A stretch of 64,000 nucleotides of DNA from Prosthecochloris sp. (GCA_015482705.2 JADMLA020000038.1:1-64000), one strand, 5' to 3'; counted from the stretch's first letter, positions 42,891 to 52,731 are shown. The notes: generated by a model not told the origin, from the sequence alone. Made by a program: numbers and translations.

Positions 42891-42963
42891 GGGGCTATAG
42901 CTCAGTTGGTAGAGCATTTGCATGGCATGCAAAGGGTCAGGAGTTCGAATCTCCTTAGCTCCA
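42891..42963 (+). tRNA. tRNA-Ala (anticodon GGC)
   Basis: 73-nt cloverleaf. The acceptor GGGGCTA pairs with TAGCTCC (one G-T pair) with discriminator A. D-arm GCTC...GAGC contains AGTTGGTA. The anticodon stem TTTGC/GCAAA encloses loop ATGGCAT, giving anticodon GGC for GCC/GCU codons. The T-arm is AGGAG/CTCCT with TTCGAAT. The CCA end is not encoded: CGG follows the discriminator A. Confidence 0.95.
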
Positions 42964-43285
42964 CGGATCACCGAACGGTCTCACATGGTTGTCAAGCTAC
43001 TGTATCCCGACTTTTTTCATTTCTCCCCTGTCCCATAATCACGACCGTGATCAGGAATGTCCGGGCACAATCACCTCCCTCCCTATCACCAAAATAACCT
43101 CGGCAAGATCATTCCCATCGCCGTATCTTCAGCAAAAAGAACGCACTACGGACTGAAAAAACAAAGCGTCTACCCACTCTGTCAAAACAGAAAAAATTTT
43201 TTACAATTAGCGCTTGTTATTTTACCTTCAATTGGCAACTTTAATAGCAGGAAATTCACGAAATCTTAACATTTAAAGGAGTCCT
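42964..43285. other. Intergenic region between tRNA-Ala and purF
   Basis: About 320 bp. It must hold the purF control region, since purF has a strong ribosome site (AAAGGAG) just upstream of 43286. I found no riboswitch-like fold, no PUR-box pair and no convincing hexamers. One open frame (42906-43097) overlaps the tRNA and is chance. Confidence 0.5.
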
Positions 43286-44788
43286 ATGTGCGGCGTTTTC
43301 GGCGTATATAATTCTAAAACTCCTGCAGAAGATACGTTCTATGGATTGTATTCACTACAACATAGAGGACAAGAAGCTGCAGGAATAGTTGTAGCAGGAT
43401 ACGACGAAAAAAAACACAAAACCATATACCGCCAGCACAAAGGCATGGGTTTGGTTGCCGAGGTATACAAAGACCCGGCGATATTCAAGAAACTACCGGG
43501 CCATGCTGCAATCGGCCATAACCGGTACTCAACGACCGGAGCATCAAAGTCCACAAGCAATATACAGCCGTTTTCTCTGACATACCGGTCAGGTAACCTT
43601 GCGATCGCGCACAACGGCAACCTCACCAATTCACGTACATTGCGCAAGGAACTCACCGAACGCGGTATTATTTTCCAGGCTTCATCCGATACCGAAATCA
43701 TTCCTCATCTTGCTGCCCTCAGCAAAGAAAAGGAACCTGTTCATCAGATCTACCATGCCCTGCGTCAAGTCAAGGGTGCGTTTTCTCTCGTCATCCTTGC
43801 CAACGATCAGTTGATTGCAGCCAGGGACCCCTATGGTGTCAGACCACTGGCCCTCGGTAAAACCATCGACCCGGACACCGGCGATGCAATTTTTTATGTG
43901 GCCAGTGAAACCTGCGCATTCGATATCTTATCGGTAGATTACGTACGGGACATCGAGCCCGGAGAAATTCTGTTGATCGATAAAACCTCGACCAAAACGC
44001 ACAAGCCTGTATCACTCTATCTCCCCCCATCAAAAAGAAAAGCCCGCTGTATTTTCGAATATGTCTACTTCGCAAGACCTGACAGTCTTGTTTTCACTCA
44101 TTCTGTCGATAAGATTCGGCGGAACCTCGGTAAAAACCTTGCTCGGGAGTCCATGGTCGAACCAACGAACGATGATAAGCACCAAATCGTCGTGAGCGTC
44201 CCGGACTCCTCCAACACAGCTGCTCTTGGTTTTGTGCGCGAAAGCAACAAGATATGCCGCCCTGCTCGATTCGAACACGGCTTGATTCGAAACCATTACG
44301 TTGGAAGAACGTTCATCCAACCAGGCAAGCAAAGCAGGGAAATCAAGGTGCGCTCGAAATACAACATTATACGAGGCGTGCTTCAAGACCGGCAGATTAT
44401 TGTAATTGACGATTCGATCGTTCGCGGGACAACAGCGAAAATGCTGATAAAACTCATCCGTGAAGCAAACCCAAAAGAGATTCACCTGCACATCAGCTCC
44501 GCCCCGATAACCAATCCCTGTTTTTACGGCATGGACTTTCCAACCAAAGGTCAGTTGCTGACCTATATGTTTGCCGACACGAAAGACCATGACGAAGAAA
44601 TCGAAAAAATACGGGAGTACATCGGCGTCGATTCACTCAAATACCTGTCACTTCAAGGCATGCTGAACAGTGCGCCGAGATTTGAAAATGAGACTCAAAG
44701 CTACTGCACCGCCTGCTTCACCGGTGACTACCCGATTAGCATGGACGATGCAACAACTGACAAGGAAGAGTACGATAGCGGGGAATAA
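43286..44788 (+). CDS. purF: Amidophosphoribosyltransferase
   Basis: 500 residues. First committed step of purine synthesis: PRPP plus glutamine gives 5-phosphoribosylamine. The N-terminal nucleophile is Cys2 ('MCGVFGVYN'), exposed after Met removal with no propeptide. The glutaminase part has 'LQHRGQEAAGI', 'IGHNRYSTTG' and 'LAIAHNGNLTN'. The PRPP-binding motif is 'QIIVIDDSIVRGTTAKML', and 'RNHYVGRTFI' and 'KYNIIRGVL' are typical. It converges with the DksA-like gene, 3 bp apart. Confidence 0.97.
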   Translation: MCGVFGVYNSKTPAEDTFYGLYSLQHRGQEAAGIVVAGYDEKKHKTIYRQHKGMGLVAEVYKDPAIFKKLPGHAAIGHNRYSTTGASKSTSNIQPFSLTYRSGNLAIAHNGNLTNSRTLRKELTERGIIFQASSDTEIIPHLAALSKEKEPVHQIYHALRQVKGAFSLVILANDQLIAARDPYGVRPLALGKTIDPDTGDAIFYVASETCAFDILSVDYVRDIEPGEILLIDKTSTKTHKPVSLYLPPSKRKARCIFEYVYFARPDSLVFTHSVDKIRRNLGKNLARESMVEPTNDDKHQIVVSVPDSSNTAALGFVRESNKICRPARFEHGLIRNHYVGRTFIQPGKQSREIKVRSKYNIIRGVLQDRQIIVIDDSIVRGTTAKMLIKLIREANPKEIHLHISSAPITNPCFYGMDFPTKGQLLTYMFADTKDHDEEIEKIREYIGVDSLKYLSLQGMLNSAPRFENETQSYCTACFTGDYPISMDDATTDKEEYDSGE

Positions 44789-44791
44789 AAA

Positions 44792-45241
44792 TCACCCTTT
44801 CTTCTTGTTTTCTTTGAACTCAATTCTTACAGAGGTATGGGGAACGGCTTCGAGGCGTTTTTTCGGGATGGGTTTGCCTGATTTGGCACAAACACCGTAG
44901 GTTTTGTTTCTGATCCTTTCAAGAGCCTGATCTATATACCCTAAATATTTCTCATCGCGGGCGATAAACATGAATCGCTGCTCACGATCCATAGTTTCCG
45001 TGCCATGATCCGCCATATGCATGGAGTAGTTCGAGTTGATCGAATCTTCCACGCTTTCCTCTGAAAGTGAGGAACGCAGAATATCGAGATCACGTAATAC
45101 TTCTTCTCGACGCTTCAGAAGAATCTGCTTGAAATGCTCCAGCTCTTCATCCGACAAATAGGTATGAATGACTTTAGTTGGACCTTCAGGTGCTTCTTTC
45201 TCTTTTTTACTGGTACTGGCTGTGCTGCTTTTTCTGGGCAT
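44792..45241 (-). CDS. TraR/DksA-family protein with degenerate zinc finger
   Basis: 149 residues. A Ser/Lys-rich N-terminal tail of about 25 residues leads into a coiled coil ('LSDEELEHFKQILLKRREEVLRDLDIL'), then 'RDEKYLGYIDQALERIRNKTYGVC'. The finger reads 'YGVCAKSGKPIPKKRLEAVPHTSVRI'. Only one of the four zinc-binding Cys of DksA is kept. This Cys-poor form is usual in Bacteroidetes and Chlorobi. It probably acts in the RNA polymerase secondary channel, as DksA does with ppGpp. Downstream of ileS, same direction, 124 bp from the ileS stop side. Confidence 0.85.
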   Translation of the reverse strand: MPRKSSTASTSKKEKEAPEGPTKVIHTYLSDEELEHFKQILLKRREEVLRDLDILRSSLSEESVEDSINSNYSMHMADHGTETMDREQRFMFIARDEKYLGYIDQALERIRNKTYGVCAKSGKPIPKKRLEAVPHTSVRIEFKENKKKG

Positions 45242-45365
45242 GGTATCTCTATCCAGTTTACTTGTTCAAACTTTACGGTGAACAAAACCGCTATAAACGA
45301 TTGTTACATGGTAGCCGTAACCAAGGCGACGCATTTATCTTCGGAAAAACACGATAATTATAACA

Positions 45366-48300
45366 TTAGCATTTGGATTTATCAAGCACTAAACAGCATA
45401 ATTCACCGTTTATGCTTTCTTCCCGGCTCCCCGAAATGGTATCGAAGGAAACAATATCAAGTGTCACAGCAAGTGTTTCCTTCTTGATATAATCCCGATT
45501 CGCTTCAACTGCACACACCACCTTTTCACTTCCGGCAACCTGCAACGTGATCCTATCGGTAATCTCCAGACCGCTCTCTTTTCTAAAAGCCTGAATCCTG
45601 CTTACCAGCTCTCGTGCTAGGCCGAGCATTTCCAGTTCAGGAGTGATTTCTGTATCGAGCGCTACCATGACGCCATGAGCATCATCGGAAGCGACAAGCC
45701 AACCTTCGATATCTTCACGGTTGATAATGACATCTTCTCGGGTAATGGTATAGTTTTGACCATCGACATCGAGCTCCAGAACCCCGTTATCCTCGAGTAA
45801 AGAAATTTGTTTGTGTGTCAACACCCTGATGTTGTCGGCAATTTGTTTTACCGCCTTGCCGTATCTGGGCCCAAGAGACTTGAAATCAGGCTTGGCCTTT
45901 TTGCTTACCACGGAGCTTTCATCCTCGATGTACTCGACATTCTGTACATTGACCTCATCGATAATGATCTCCCTGACTTTCTCATATTCCATCATATCAG
46001 CTGCGTCGTCAACAGCGAGCATGATACGCTTCAACGGCTGACGGACTTTGAGGGAAGCTCTCTCTCGCATGGTACGAACCAGAGATGTAACGATTTGCGC
46101 TTTTTTCATGCGATGCTCAAGAGGCTTGTCTATTGCACCTTTATCAACAAGCGGCAGTTCACAGAGGTGTACCGACTCCCGAGAATCCCTTCCGGTAATA
46201 CCGTTCAAATTCATGTAGATCCGGTCGGCGATAAACGGCGTAAAAGGCGCAAGAAGCTTGGCAACCGCCTCGAGGCACTCGTAAAGCGTCTGGTATGCCG
46301 CGAGTTTGTCCTTCCCCATCTCTCCTTTCCAGAAACGTTTTCTTGAACGGCGGATATACCAATTGGAAAGATCGTCAACTGTAAAGTCATTGATCAAACG
46401 TATGGCGCCGGTTAGATCGTACTGTTGCATGCGTAACTCCACACCGGAAATCAGGGAATGAAGGCAGGAGATGACCCATCGGTCCAAGCCTGAACGCTCT
46501 GTTACCGGAATGACCTCTTCGACAAAAGTAAAACCGTCAACATTCGCATACATGACAAAAAAATTGTAGCTGTTGACGAATGCCCGGAAAAATTTTCGCT
46601 GCTCTTCTTCGATCTCATCCGGGTTGAAAGACTTCGGCCGCCAAGGAGGGCTGGACAACATAAGGTACCAACGCAATGCATCGGCACCATATTTCTCCAT
46701 TGTTTCGAACGGATCGACCACATTTCCTTTCGACTTGGACATTTTCTGGCCATTGCGATCGAGAATATGGCCGTTGACGACAAGATTCCGGTATGCCGGT
46801 TTATCAAAAATCAATGTTCCGATTGCATGAAGAGTATAAAACCACCCTCTCGTCTGATCGACACCCTCCGCAATAAAATCCGCAGGAAAGGTTTTCTCGA
46901 AAAGCTCTTTGTTCTCGAACGGATAGTGTAACTGAGCAAACGGCATGGAACCGCTGTCAAACCATACATCGATCAATTCAGGTGTACGATTGAACCGTTT
47001 CCCTTCCTTGATGAAATATATCCTGTCGACAAACGGCTTATGCAGATCAAGCTCGACCAACCCTTCGGCAAGGGCATCGTCCAGACGATGCCGCTTTGCG
47101 TCGATATCGATGAATCCATCCTTCAGCTCCTCGATGGAACCAACGGCAAACACCTTCCCGGAAGCAGGCCCGTCTCCGATCACAAAATCCTCCGCCACCC
47201 AAATAGGCAGCGGGGTCCCCCAGAACCGCTCACGTGAAAGAGCCCAATCCTTGTTTTCTTCAAGCCAGTTCCCGAACCTTCCTGCCCCGATTTCCGGAGG
47301 ACACCAGTTGATATGGCGATTATGCTCAACCATTCGGTCGGCAATACTTGTGGTCCTGATATACCATGACTCACGCGCATAGTAAATAACAGGCACATCA
47401 TAACGCCAGGAAAACGGATAGGTATGCGTAATGGTTTCCTTTGTAAAGAGCTTTCCTTCTTCCTTCAACCGCCGGATAATCAACGGATCGGCATCCTTGA
47501 AAAACATCCCTTCATATTCGGGAATCTCCGCTGTAAAACAACCGTTTCGCGCAACCGGTTGCAGCATTGGAAGATCATACTTTTTCGAAAGTTCATAATC
47601 GTCTGCACCGAATGCAGGAGCGATATGAACGATACCCGTTCCATCTCCGGTAGAAACAAAATTACCTTCAGTCACGTACCAGCATGGCTTTTCAGGATGC
47701 GCCCAGACAAAAAGCGGTTCGTATTCCAGACCGGCCAGAAGGCTACCCTTGAAAGAATCCAGAAAAACGAGCTCCTCATCCTCTCCCATTTGTTGTTCGA
47801 GCACCCGAAGACACGATTTGGCGAGTATATATACCTCATCTTTCGGCGTTCTTACCTTGACATAATCGATATCCGGCCCGACACAAAGCGCAACATTGGA
47901 AATCAGGGTCCAGGGAGTTGTCGTCCACACCAGAAAAAACTCATCGGCATCGTTCACTTTGAACTTCACATAGACACTCGGATCCTTTACCTCTTTATAT
48001 CCAAGCGCAAGTTCATGTGAACTCAACACCGTTTCAGATTTTGGATCCTGAGGAACGATCTTGTAATCCTTGTAAATGAGATCCTTGTCGAAAATTGTCT
48101 TCAACGCCCACCAGACTGACTCGATATAGTCGTTGGTACATGTTATATAAGGATCGTCCATATCGACCCAATATCCCATCAGCTCCGTCAGCCTGCCCCA
48201 TCCTTCACGGTTATCATCGATATGATGGTAAACCAGTGTCTTCGCTTCTGCATTGAACTCACCAGCACCGTACTCTTCGACCTGGGCCTTGTTTTTCAAT

Positions 48301-48608
48301 CCAAGCTTCTTTTCAACCGAAATTTCAACCGGCAGTCCATGAGTATCCCAACCGGCTTTACGGGGGACCTTGTAGCCCTGCATCGATTTGAAACGGCAAA
48401 CAATGTCCTTGATCGTTCTGCTGAAAACATGGTGGACACCCGGTTTTCCATTGACCGTCGGCGGTCCCTCATAGAACGAAAAGATCTTGTCTCCCTGCTT
48501 TTCAAGGCTTTTATGGAAAATATCATGCTCTTTCCAGAACGATAACACTTCAGCCTCGACGCTGCTGTAGGGCACACTGGAAGGATACTCGGGAAATTTA
48601 TCAGGCAT
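45366..48608 (-). CDS. ileS: Isoleucyl-tRNA synthetase
   Basis: About 1080 residues from the ATG at 48608 ('[22 protein letters not shown]'); 14 further upstream codons are open but unlikely. A class I enzyme: the HIGH-like motif is '[19 protein letters not shown]', followed by the large CP1 editing domain ('[18 protein letters not shown]', '[14 protein letters not shown]') and KMSKS at '[15 protein letters not shown]'. The C-terminus lacks the zinc-binding Cys cluster of the shorter bacterial type. This points to the eukaryote-like IleS2 form that is often mupirocin resistant; that trait is inferred from the type only. Confidence 0.96.
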   Translation of the reverse strand: MPDKFPEYPSSVPYSSVEAEVLSFWKEHDIFHKSLEKQGDKIFSFYEGPPTVNGKPGVHHVFSRTIKDIVCRFKSMQGYKVPRKAGWDTHGLPVEISVEKKLGLKNKAQVEEYGAGEFNAEAKTLVYHHIDDNREGWGRLTELMGYWVDMDDPYITCTNDYIESVWWALKTIFDKDLIYKDYKIVPQDPKSETVLSSHELALGYKEVKDPSVYVKFKVNDADEFFLVWTTTPWTLISNVALCVGPDIDYVKVRTPKDEVYILAKSCLRVLEQQMGEDEELVFLDSFKGSLLAGLEYEPLFVWAHPEKPCWYVTEGNFVSTGDGTGIVHIAPAFGADDYELSKKYDLPMLQPVARNGCFTAEIPEYEGMFFKDADPLIIRRLKEEGKLFTKETITHTYPFSWRYDVPVIYYARESWYIRTTSIADRMVEHNRHINWCPPEIGAGRFGNWLEENKDWALSRERFWGTPLPIWVAEDFVIGDGPASGKVFAVGSIEELKDGFIDIDAKRHRLDDALAEGLVELDLHKPFVDRIYFIKEGKRFNRTPELIDVWFDSGSMPFAQLHYPFENKELFEKTFPADFIAEGVDQTRGWFYTLHAIGTLIFDKPAYRNLVVNGHILDRNGQKMSKSKGNVVDPFETMEKYGADALRWYLMLSSPPWRPKSFNPDEIEEEQRKFFRAFVNSYNFFVMYANVDGFTFVEEVIPVTERSGLDRWVISCLHSLISGVELRMQQYDLTGAIRLINDFTVDDLSNWYIRRSRKRFWKGEMGKDKLAAYQTLYECLEAVAKLLAPFTPFIADRIYMNLNGITGRDSRESVHLCELPLVDKGAIDKPLEHRMKKAQIVTSLVRTMRERASLKVRQPLKRIMLAVDDAADMMEYEKVREIIIDEVNVQNVEYIEDESSVVSKKAKPDFKSLGPRYGKAVKQIADNIRVLTHKQISLLEDNGVLELDVDGQNYTITREDVIINREDIEGWLVASDDAHGVMVALDTEITPELEMLGLARELVSRIQAFRKESGLEITDRITLQVAGSEKVVCAVEANRDYIKKETLAVTLDIVSFDTISGSREESINGELCCLVLDKSKC

Positions 48609-48682
48609 TGTCTGTTTGCAGTCAATAAGAAGAAAAAAACTCGCTATCAATCAGGCATGGAATATAGCGCCGGAAAACAGGA

Positions 48683-48716
48683 AAGGCAAGCCCTTCTCGG
48701 ATAAAAGGCTTGCCTT
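48683..48716 (-). terminator. Perfect 10-bp hairpin between the chlorosome-like gene and ileS
   Basis: AAGGCAAGCC (48683-48692) pairs exactly with GGCTTGCCTT (48707-48716) around a 14-nt loop. It lies 55 bp past the stop of the leftward gene at 48772 and 75 bp before the ileS start. The T-run after it on the minus strand is short (TTTCC), so it may be a partial terminator or an RNA-stability element. Confidence 0.55.
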
Positions 48717-48771
48717 GACAAATTTCGATAGAATATCTGGCGTTGAGAGGCTTTCAAGCCTATCGGTTCAA

Positions 48772-48996
48772 CTACTTGCCGCCCTGATTGTTGTTGAGTG
48801 AATTGCTGATACCTTCGAGTATCTGCTGAGCAACCGTGTTGACCGACTCAAGAGCCTGAACAAGTATATTGCCGATTGGAGTGAGAGTATTGTCAAGAAG
48901 GGTACCAACACCTGTAAGGATAGTCGATACATCCCCCTGAATATTTTGAGGGCCACCTTCCTGCTGCTGCTCCTGGGATTTGATTTCTTCAGCCAT
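48772..48996 (-). CDS. Small amphipathic protein, candidate chlorosome envelope protein (CsmB/CsmF-like)
   Basis: 74 residues: a polar Gln/Glu-rich start ('MAEEIKSQEQQQEGG') and then two amphipathic or hydrophobic helices. 'VSTILTGVGTLLDNTLTPIG' is followed by 'ILVQALESVNTVAQQILEGI', with a polar Asn/Gly tail. No signal peptide and no Cys. The length and the 'L...PIG.ILVQALE.V..VAQ' pattern fit the CsmB/CsmF family of chlorosome envelope proteins, which line the lipid monolayer surface. The match is from memory and not decisive. It has its own hairpin downstream and lies between ileS and a lipoprotein gene, all leftward. Confidence 0.55.
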   Translation of the reverse strand: MAEEIKSQEQQQEGGPQNIQGDVSTILTGVGTLLDNTLTPIGNILVQALESVNTVAQQILEGISNSLNNNQGGK

Positions 48997-49143
48997 GTAC
49001 CGTTGATTTTATAATTATGTATTTACCGTGATAGTAACAATTAAAAGAATGGGATAAAAATAACACAATTATCAAAGCATTCAAAACCAGTGCAGGATTC
49101 TCTTTCCCTTTCGACACGACAATAACGACAAGCGATCCGGTTG

Positions 49144-49965
49144 TCAATGGCCCTTCATCCATAATTTTCTGAACTGCGGCTTCAAAATATTCTCCAGATC
49201 GCCATAAGGCAGTTCTATCGTTGTCGAGCCAACCGCATACGGAGCTATCTCATAGTTATTGTAGAAAAAGGAAACCCCTTGGCCGGTCAACGCAAAGTTA
49301 CCATTGAATTCAATAACGTTATCGAAGAGCATACCTTTCTCCCCGTCAAGCCTGTCAGCAACCGTTAGCCCTTTCATCTCCCGGTACTTGCCATCGATAA
49401 ATGTATTCAAACGATCTTCAAAACCCTGAACAAAAACATCTTCGAGCCTGAGACGTGTTCCTCCAACCGTATCGAAAACAAAGTATTGCGTATAACTGTT
49501 TCCATGCGCTCCGCCAGTGAACGCGTAATAAGAAAGATCCACCGTCAAGAGGCCCGACCGGTTCAGCAGTACAGAACCATCGAGATTGAACTGATAGGGC
49601 CAACTGACCGAAAACTCTTTTTGAACCGATTCGTATTCAGCAAAAAATTCATCGGCAAGCTGCTCGAGGGTTACGTTGCCGGAATCATTCGGGGCCGCAT
49701 TCACTGCCGTACTATCGGCAATCCAATCCAGAAGATAGCGGTTGAAGGTTTCGGCGTGTTCACCATCTGAAAAAACCGGATAGCTGACCCTAAAGGAAGT
49801 TTTGTTCTCTCCCGCCGTCCCGTCAGCCAGGTAGACCTTTTCAACCGTTTTCATTTCATAACCAAGGGCTTGAGCATCCTTTTCCATATCTCCATTACAT
49901 GCGGCAGCGAAAACAAGAAGAAGCCCGATCGAGGCGACATATACGGATGGAGAAAAATTTTTCAT
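49144..49965 (-). CDS. Lipoprotein with DUF3298/RsiV-like domain
   Basis: About 273 residues from the ATG at 49965 ('MKNFSPSVYVASIGLLLVFAAACNGD'). The lipobox 'FAAAC' predicts lipidation of the Cys. The periplasmic part has 'ENKTSFRVSYPVFSDGEHAETFNRYLLDWI' (DUF4163-like), then 'LLTVDLSYYAFTGGAHGNSYTQYFVFDTVGG' and 'IAPYAVGSTTIELPYGDL', the DUF3298 pattern seen in RsiV and PdaC. RsiV binds lysozyme and PdaC is a peptidoglycan deacetylase, but the catalytic NodB part is absent here. A cell-wall sensor or lysozyme-inhibitor-like role is possible. Leftward, between the chlorosome candidate and the small periplasmic protein. Confidence 0.75.
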   Translation of the reverse strand: MKNFSPSVYVASIGLLLVFAAACNGDMEKDAQALGYEMKTVEKVYLADGTAGENKTSFRVSYPVFSDGEHAETFNRYLLDWIADSTAVNAAPNDSGNVTLEQLADEFFAEYESVQKEFSVSWPYQFNLDGSVLLNRSGLLTVDLSYYAFTGGAHGNSYTQYFVFDTVGGTRLRLEDVFVQGFEDRLNTFIDGKYREMKGLTVADRLDGEKGMLFDNVIEFNGNFALTGQGVSFFYNNYEIAPYAVGSTTIELPYGDLENILKPQFRKLWMKGH

Positions 49966-49986
49966 AAGTGACCGATGTTTAAAGTG

Positions 49987-50022
49987 AAAAAAAGCCAACT
50001 TTCTCAAACATGAAGTTGGCTT
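49987..50022 (-). terminator. Intrinsic terminator after the 50031-50609 gene
   Basis: On the minus strand AAGCCAACTT (50022-50013) pairs perfectly with AAGTTGGCTT (50001-49992) and a run of T follows at 49993-49987. It begins 9 bp after the stop codon. Confidence 0.92.
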
Positions 50023-50030
50023 CTACAACC

Positions 50031-50609
50031 TTACTGCTTCGAATCTTTGAAACGCACTATCGTACCGTCCTCGGTCAGGACACAAACACCGCGATGATAA
50101 CCTGCGGCGACATTGACCCTGTAATGACCATTTTTCTCGTTATAGGTCGAACTGAGAGGAGTGGCGCTTCCACGGGGAATATTCCAGAACCTTTCCGCTT
50201 CCTTCAATGCAACTCTTTTGACCTTACCGGTTGCAGCGTGACGGTTCTTATCCCATTTGTTGCGCTGATTATGGCTTATACGGATATCACGTTCATCGAG
50301 ACCGGACTTATAGCCCTGCTTGTAAGCCTTGGTATTGTTATAGTTGTTGCGTGCGGAATTATGCAGACCGTCGCGATAGCCACGTTCAAACTCAGCCTTG
50401 TCACCTGAATTTTCATACCGTACACCATCGGGATAATGTCCATCATGATGCGACAAAGCAGCTACACCAAGAATAGCGGCCGCTGCTACCGCGGCGACAG
50501 CTGCCTTTTCAGTACCTTTCCCCTCCTTGGCGACAACTCGCGACGGATTGATGATCGAGATCGAAAGAATAAAAGCGGCAACGAGATGCACGATTTTTTT
50601 CAGCTCCAT
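50031..50609 (-). CDS. Small periplasmic protein with GY-G repeats, unknown function
   Basis: About 192 residues from the ATG at 50609 ('MELKKIVHLVAAFILSISII'), chosen for its perfect ribosome site AGGAGG. A signal peptide or anchor is followed by a second, Ala-rich hydrophobic stretch ('KAAVAAVAAAAILGVAALSHH'). Then come two related segments 'AEFERGYRDGLHN' and 'KAYKQGYKSGLDE', a basic middle, and 'GHYRVNVAAGYHRGVCVLTEDGTIVRF' at the end, like a small beta domain. I do not recognise a named family for the whole. It is the last intact gene before the accessory region, with its own terminator. Confidence 0.6.
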   Translation of the reverse strand: MELKKIVHLVAAFILSISIINPSRVVAKEGKGTEKAAVAAVAAAAILGVAALSHHDGHYPDGVRYENSGDKAEFERGYRDGLHNSARNNYNNTKAYKQGYKSGLDERDIRISHNQRNKWDKNRHAATGKVKRVALKEAERFWNIPRGSATPLSSTYNEKNGHYRVNVAAGYHRGVCVLTEDGTIVRFKDSKQ

Positions 50610-50669
50610 AGTATAGTCCTCCTGATGATTTGTTGAAAACGGTTCTGACCACACCACAATTCTTAGTGA

Positions 50670-50855
50670 CATCGTTACGGATTCACCAACAGCGTTGATA
50701 CGGGTTTATGGGGCAGTGACCAATACGGCACCGACATGCTCATGCCCAACGATTCACCCGAACCGATAAAAATTCTAGCCGATATTGCCTTGATACAAAG
50801 GAGGGGAAATACGACAGAACAACTGCTTCGATACACTGTCTCCCGCTCTTACTAA
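50670..50855 (+). pseudogene. Possible gene remnant without start codon
   Basis: A 61-codon open stretch follows a TGA and ends at TAA 50853-50855. It encodes protein-like sequence such as 'VDTGLWGSDQYGTDMLMPND' and 'IKILADIALIQRRGNTTEQL', with ordinary composition but no proper start. It may be the C-terminal remnant of a lost gene. No family recognised; chance cannot be excluded. Confidence 0.3.
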
Positions 50856-50987
50856 AAGTAAAACGCGAGTTTAAAAACGTCGTCAGTATGAAAAAGTATC
50901 GCATTTGTTACTAACTGAAAATGAAATGTATAAGTTTCGGGTATCAGGAAACACCGAGAATCAGTAACCGTTCTTTCACTCTGCGTC

Positions 50988-51210
50988 TCACTGCAGTTTC
51001 CTTAAAAGCTCCTCGGCATCCCTGTGAGCAGGAACCCGCTGGAGCTGGTAACGGGCAAAATCTTTCGCTTTTTCGATTTCACCTGTATCGAGGCAGAAAT
51101 TTGTCAGTGTCCAAAAGTATTCCTGATTCAATGGGTCAGTTTCGATCGCCTAGTTACATTCTCTTGTTAATGAAACAACTATAGCAACTTCTCTAAAAAG
51201 AGGTATATGT
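50988..51210 (-). pseudogene. TPR-repeat gene remnant
   Basis: Reading leftward, the frame before the TGA at 50988-50990 encodes 'DPLNQEYFWTLTNFCLDTGE' then 'IEKAKDFARYQLQRVPAHRD' and 'AEELLRKLQ', the helix pattern of tetratricopeptide repeats. An in-frame TAG interrupts it near 51153, and similar-looking sequence ('VVSLTREC') continues upstream before the likeness fades. No start codon or full domain remains. It marks the left border of the accessory cluster. Confidence 0.5.
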
Positions 51211-51355
51211 CGTATATACATGGTAATGCGTATTAAAGGAACGCCATCTTTTTGTTTCTTGAAACCATGCTCCCAGAGCCAAAAGACCCTAAGACAAGTG
51301 AAGCCAGACAATAATCTGTTGCGAGCACATTTTTTTCACATAAAGAAGAACTGCC

Positions 51356-52729
51356 GTGATCAAACAGCCTGCATATGATGCCCTTTATGGCGGTAATCCT
51401 CCCCATGGGATTAATCAGCAACCGTTGATTATCAATGTCTGCCTCTCCGGCAACCTTGCGAACAGAAAGATCAATCCGCATGTCCCCGCGAGTATTCAGG
51501 AAATCACCGACAGTGCAGCGGCTGTCATTGAAGCGGGAGCAGGCATTCTTCATGTACATGCCTACGATGCTGCAGACGTACCGACATGGCGACCGGAAAT
51601 CTTCGGACGTATTTTTGAAAACATTCGAGCAGATTATCCGGATGTTGTACTGGTAGCAACGACGAGCGGCCGTATACATAGAGAAATCGAGAAGCGTTCC
51701 GCTGTCCTGGAACTGGATGGAAAAGCCAAACCTGACATGGCGTCACTGACTCTGACTTCGATGAACTTTCCGAAACAGGCATCTGTCAATGATCCTGAAG
51801 CTGTTCAGAAGCTATGTCTCTGTATGAGAGACCGCAACATCCTGCCTGAACTCGAGGCTTTTGATCTCGGGATGCTGAATTATGCCTTTTATCTGCAACG
51901 CAAGGGATTGCTTCCCCAACGCTGCTACATCAATCTGCTTCTTGGCTCTTTAGGAACCGTGCCTGGTCGCGTATTGGACCTGGCCAACCTTGTTCGAGAG
52001 ATTCCGGAGGATTGGACCTGGGCTGCGGCAGGAATAGGCCGTTATCAGCTGCCGATTAACACTGCGGCAATCACCATGGGAGGAAATGTTCGAATCGGCC
52101 TCGAAGACAATCCCTTCTATAACTTCTCCGAACGCGAAACGGCAAGAAACGAAGCGTTGGTCAAACGTATCGTGCGGATTTCCCGGGAACTCGGGCGCAC
52201 AATCGCAACAGCTCAGGAAACGCGCGAACAGTTACAACTGGGCAACCGTAATAACTGGGAAGCCACGCAGACCAAAATCCGTAAAATGAAACCTGAAGAT
52301 ATGGATGGAGTTATGGCAATACTCTCGAAATGGAATATGGCACCTGTTCAGGCAAGCCCTGATATTCCGGCACCCGAACGTGACCGAATCGATATCGACA
52401 ACACTTTCGTTGCTGAGCTTCAGGGCCAGCTTGTCGGGGTCTCCAGCTACATACTGCTTGACAAAGTACATGCAGAAACAGCCAGCCTCGCGGTAGAGCC
52501 TGATTTTCTGGGTTGCGGAATAGGATCTCAGCTACAGGAAACGCGACTGGCCGAGCTGCGGAAACAAGGCATCCGTCATGTGCGTACAGAATCGGATCGA
52601 CCAGATGTCATTCATTGGTATATCCATAAATTCGGTTATACAATTACCGGAACAAATCCGAAGAAGCACTCTTTCGGGGACCCCAACAGAGATCATTGGA
52701 CAGTTTTAGAATTCGACTTGAGTTCCTGA
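51356..52729 (+). CDS. Beta-keto-acid cleavage enzyme (BKACE/DUF849) fused to GNAT acetyltransferase
   Basis: 457 residues from a GTG start. Residues 20-295 form a BKACE (Kce-like) TIM barrel, which reacts a beta-keto acid with acetyl-CoA to give acetoacetate and a shorter CoA ester. Zn ligands H66 and H68 are in 'AGILHVHAYD', and 'NILPELEAFD' and 'MGGNVRIGLEDNPF' are conserved. From about 308 a GNAT domain follows ('IRKMKPEDMDGVMAILSKW', 'TASLAVEPDFLGCGIGSQL', 'DVIHWYIHKFGYTITG') that would acetylate an amine. The two activities may act in sequence on an amino-keto acid, though this is inference. The ATP-grasp gene starts 2 bp after its stop. Confidence 0.85.
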   Translation: MIKQPAYDALYGGNPPHGINQQPLIINVCLSGNLANRKINPHVPASIQEITDSAAAVIEAGAGILHVHAYDAADVPTWRPEIFGRIFENIRADYPDVVLVATTSGRIHREIEKRSAVLELDGKAKPDMASLTLTSMNFPKQASVNDPEAVQKLCLCMRDRNILPELEAFDLGMLNYAFYLQRKGLLPQRCYINLLLGSLGTVPGRVLDLANLVREIPEDWTWAAAGIGRYQLPINTAAITMGGNVRIGLEDNPFYNFSERETARNEALVKRIVRISRELGRTIATAQETREQLQLGNRNNWEATQTKIRKMKPEDMDGVMAILSKWNMAPVQASPDIPAPERDRIDIDNTFVAELQGQLVGVSSYILLDKVHAETASLAVEPDFLGCGIGSQLQETRLAELRKQGIRHVRTESDRPDVIHWYIHKFGYTITGTNPKKHSFGDPNRDHWTVLEFDLSS

Positions 52730-52731
52730 TA

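Noticed and set aside
42964..43285. Purine riboswitch before purF
   Set aside because: No purine-riboswitch core or paired P1/P2/P3 could be found by eye.
50921..51184. Rightward 87-codon open frame
   Set aside because: It lies opposite the TPR remnant, whose protein-like pattern on the minus strand explains the open frame.
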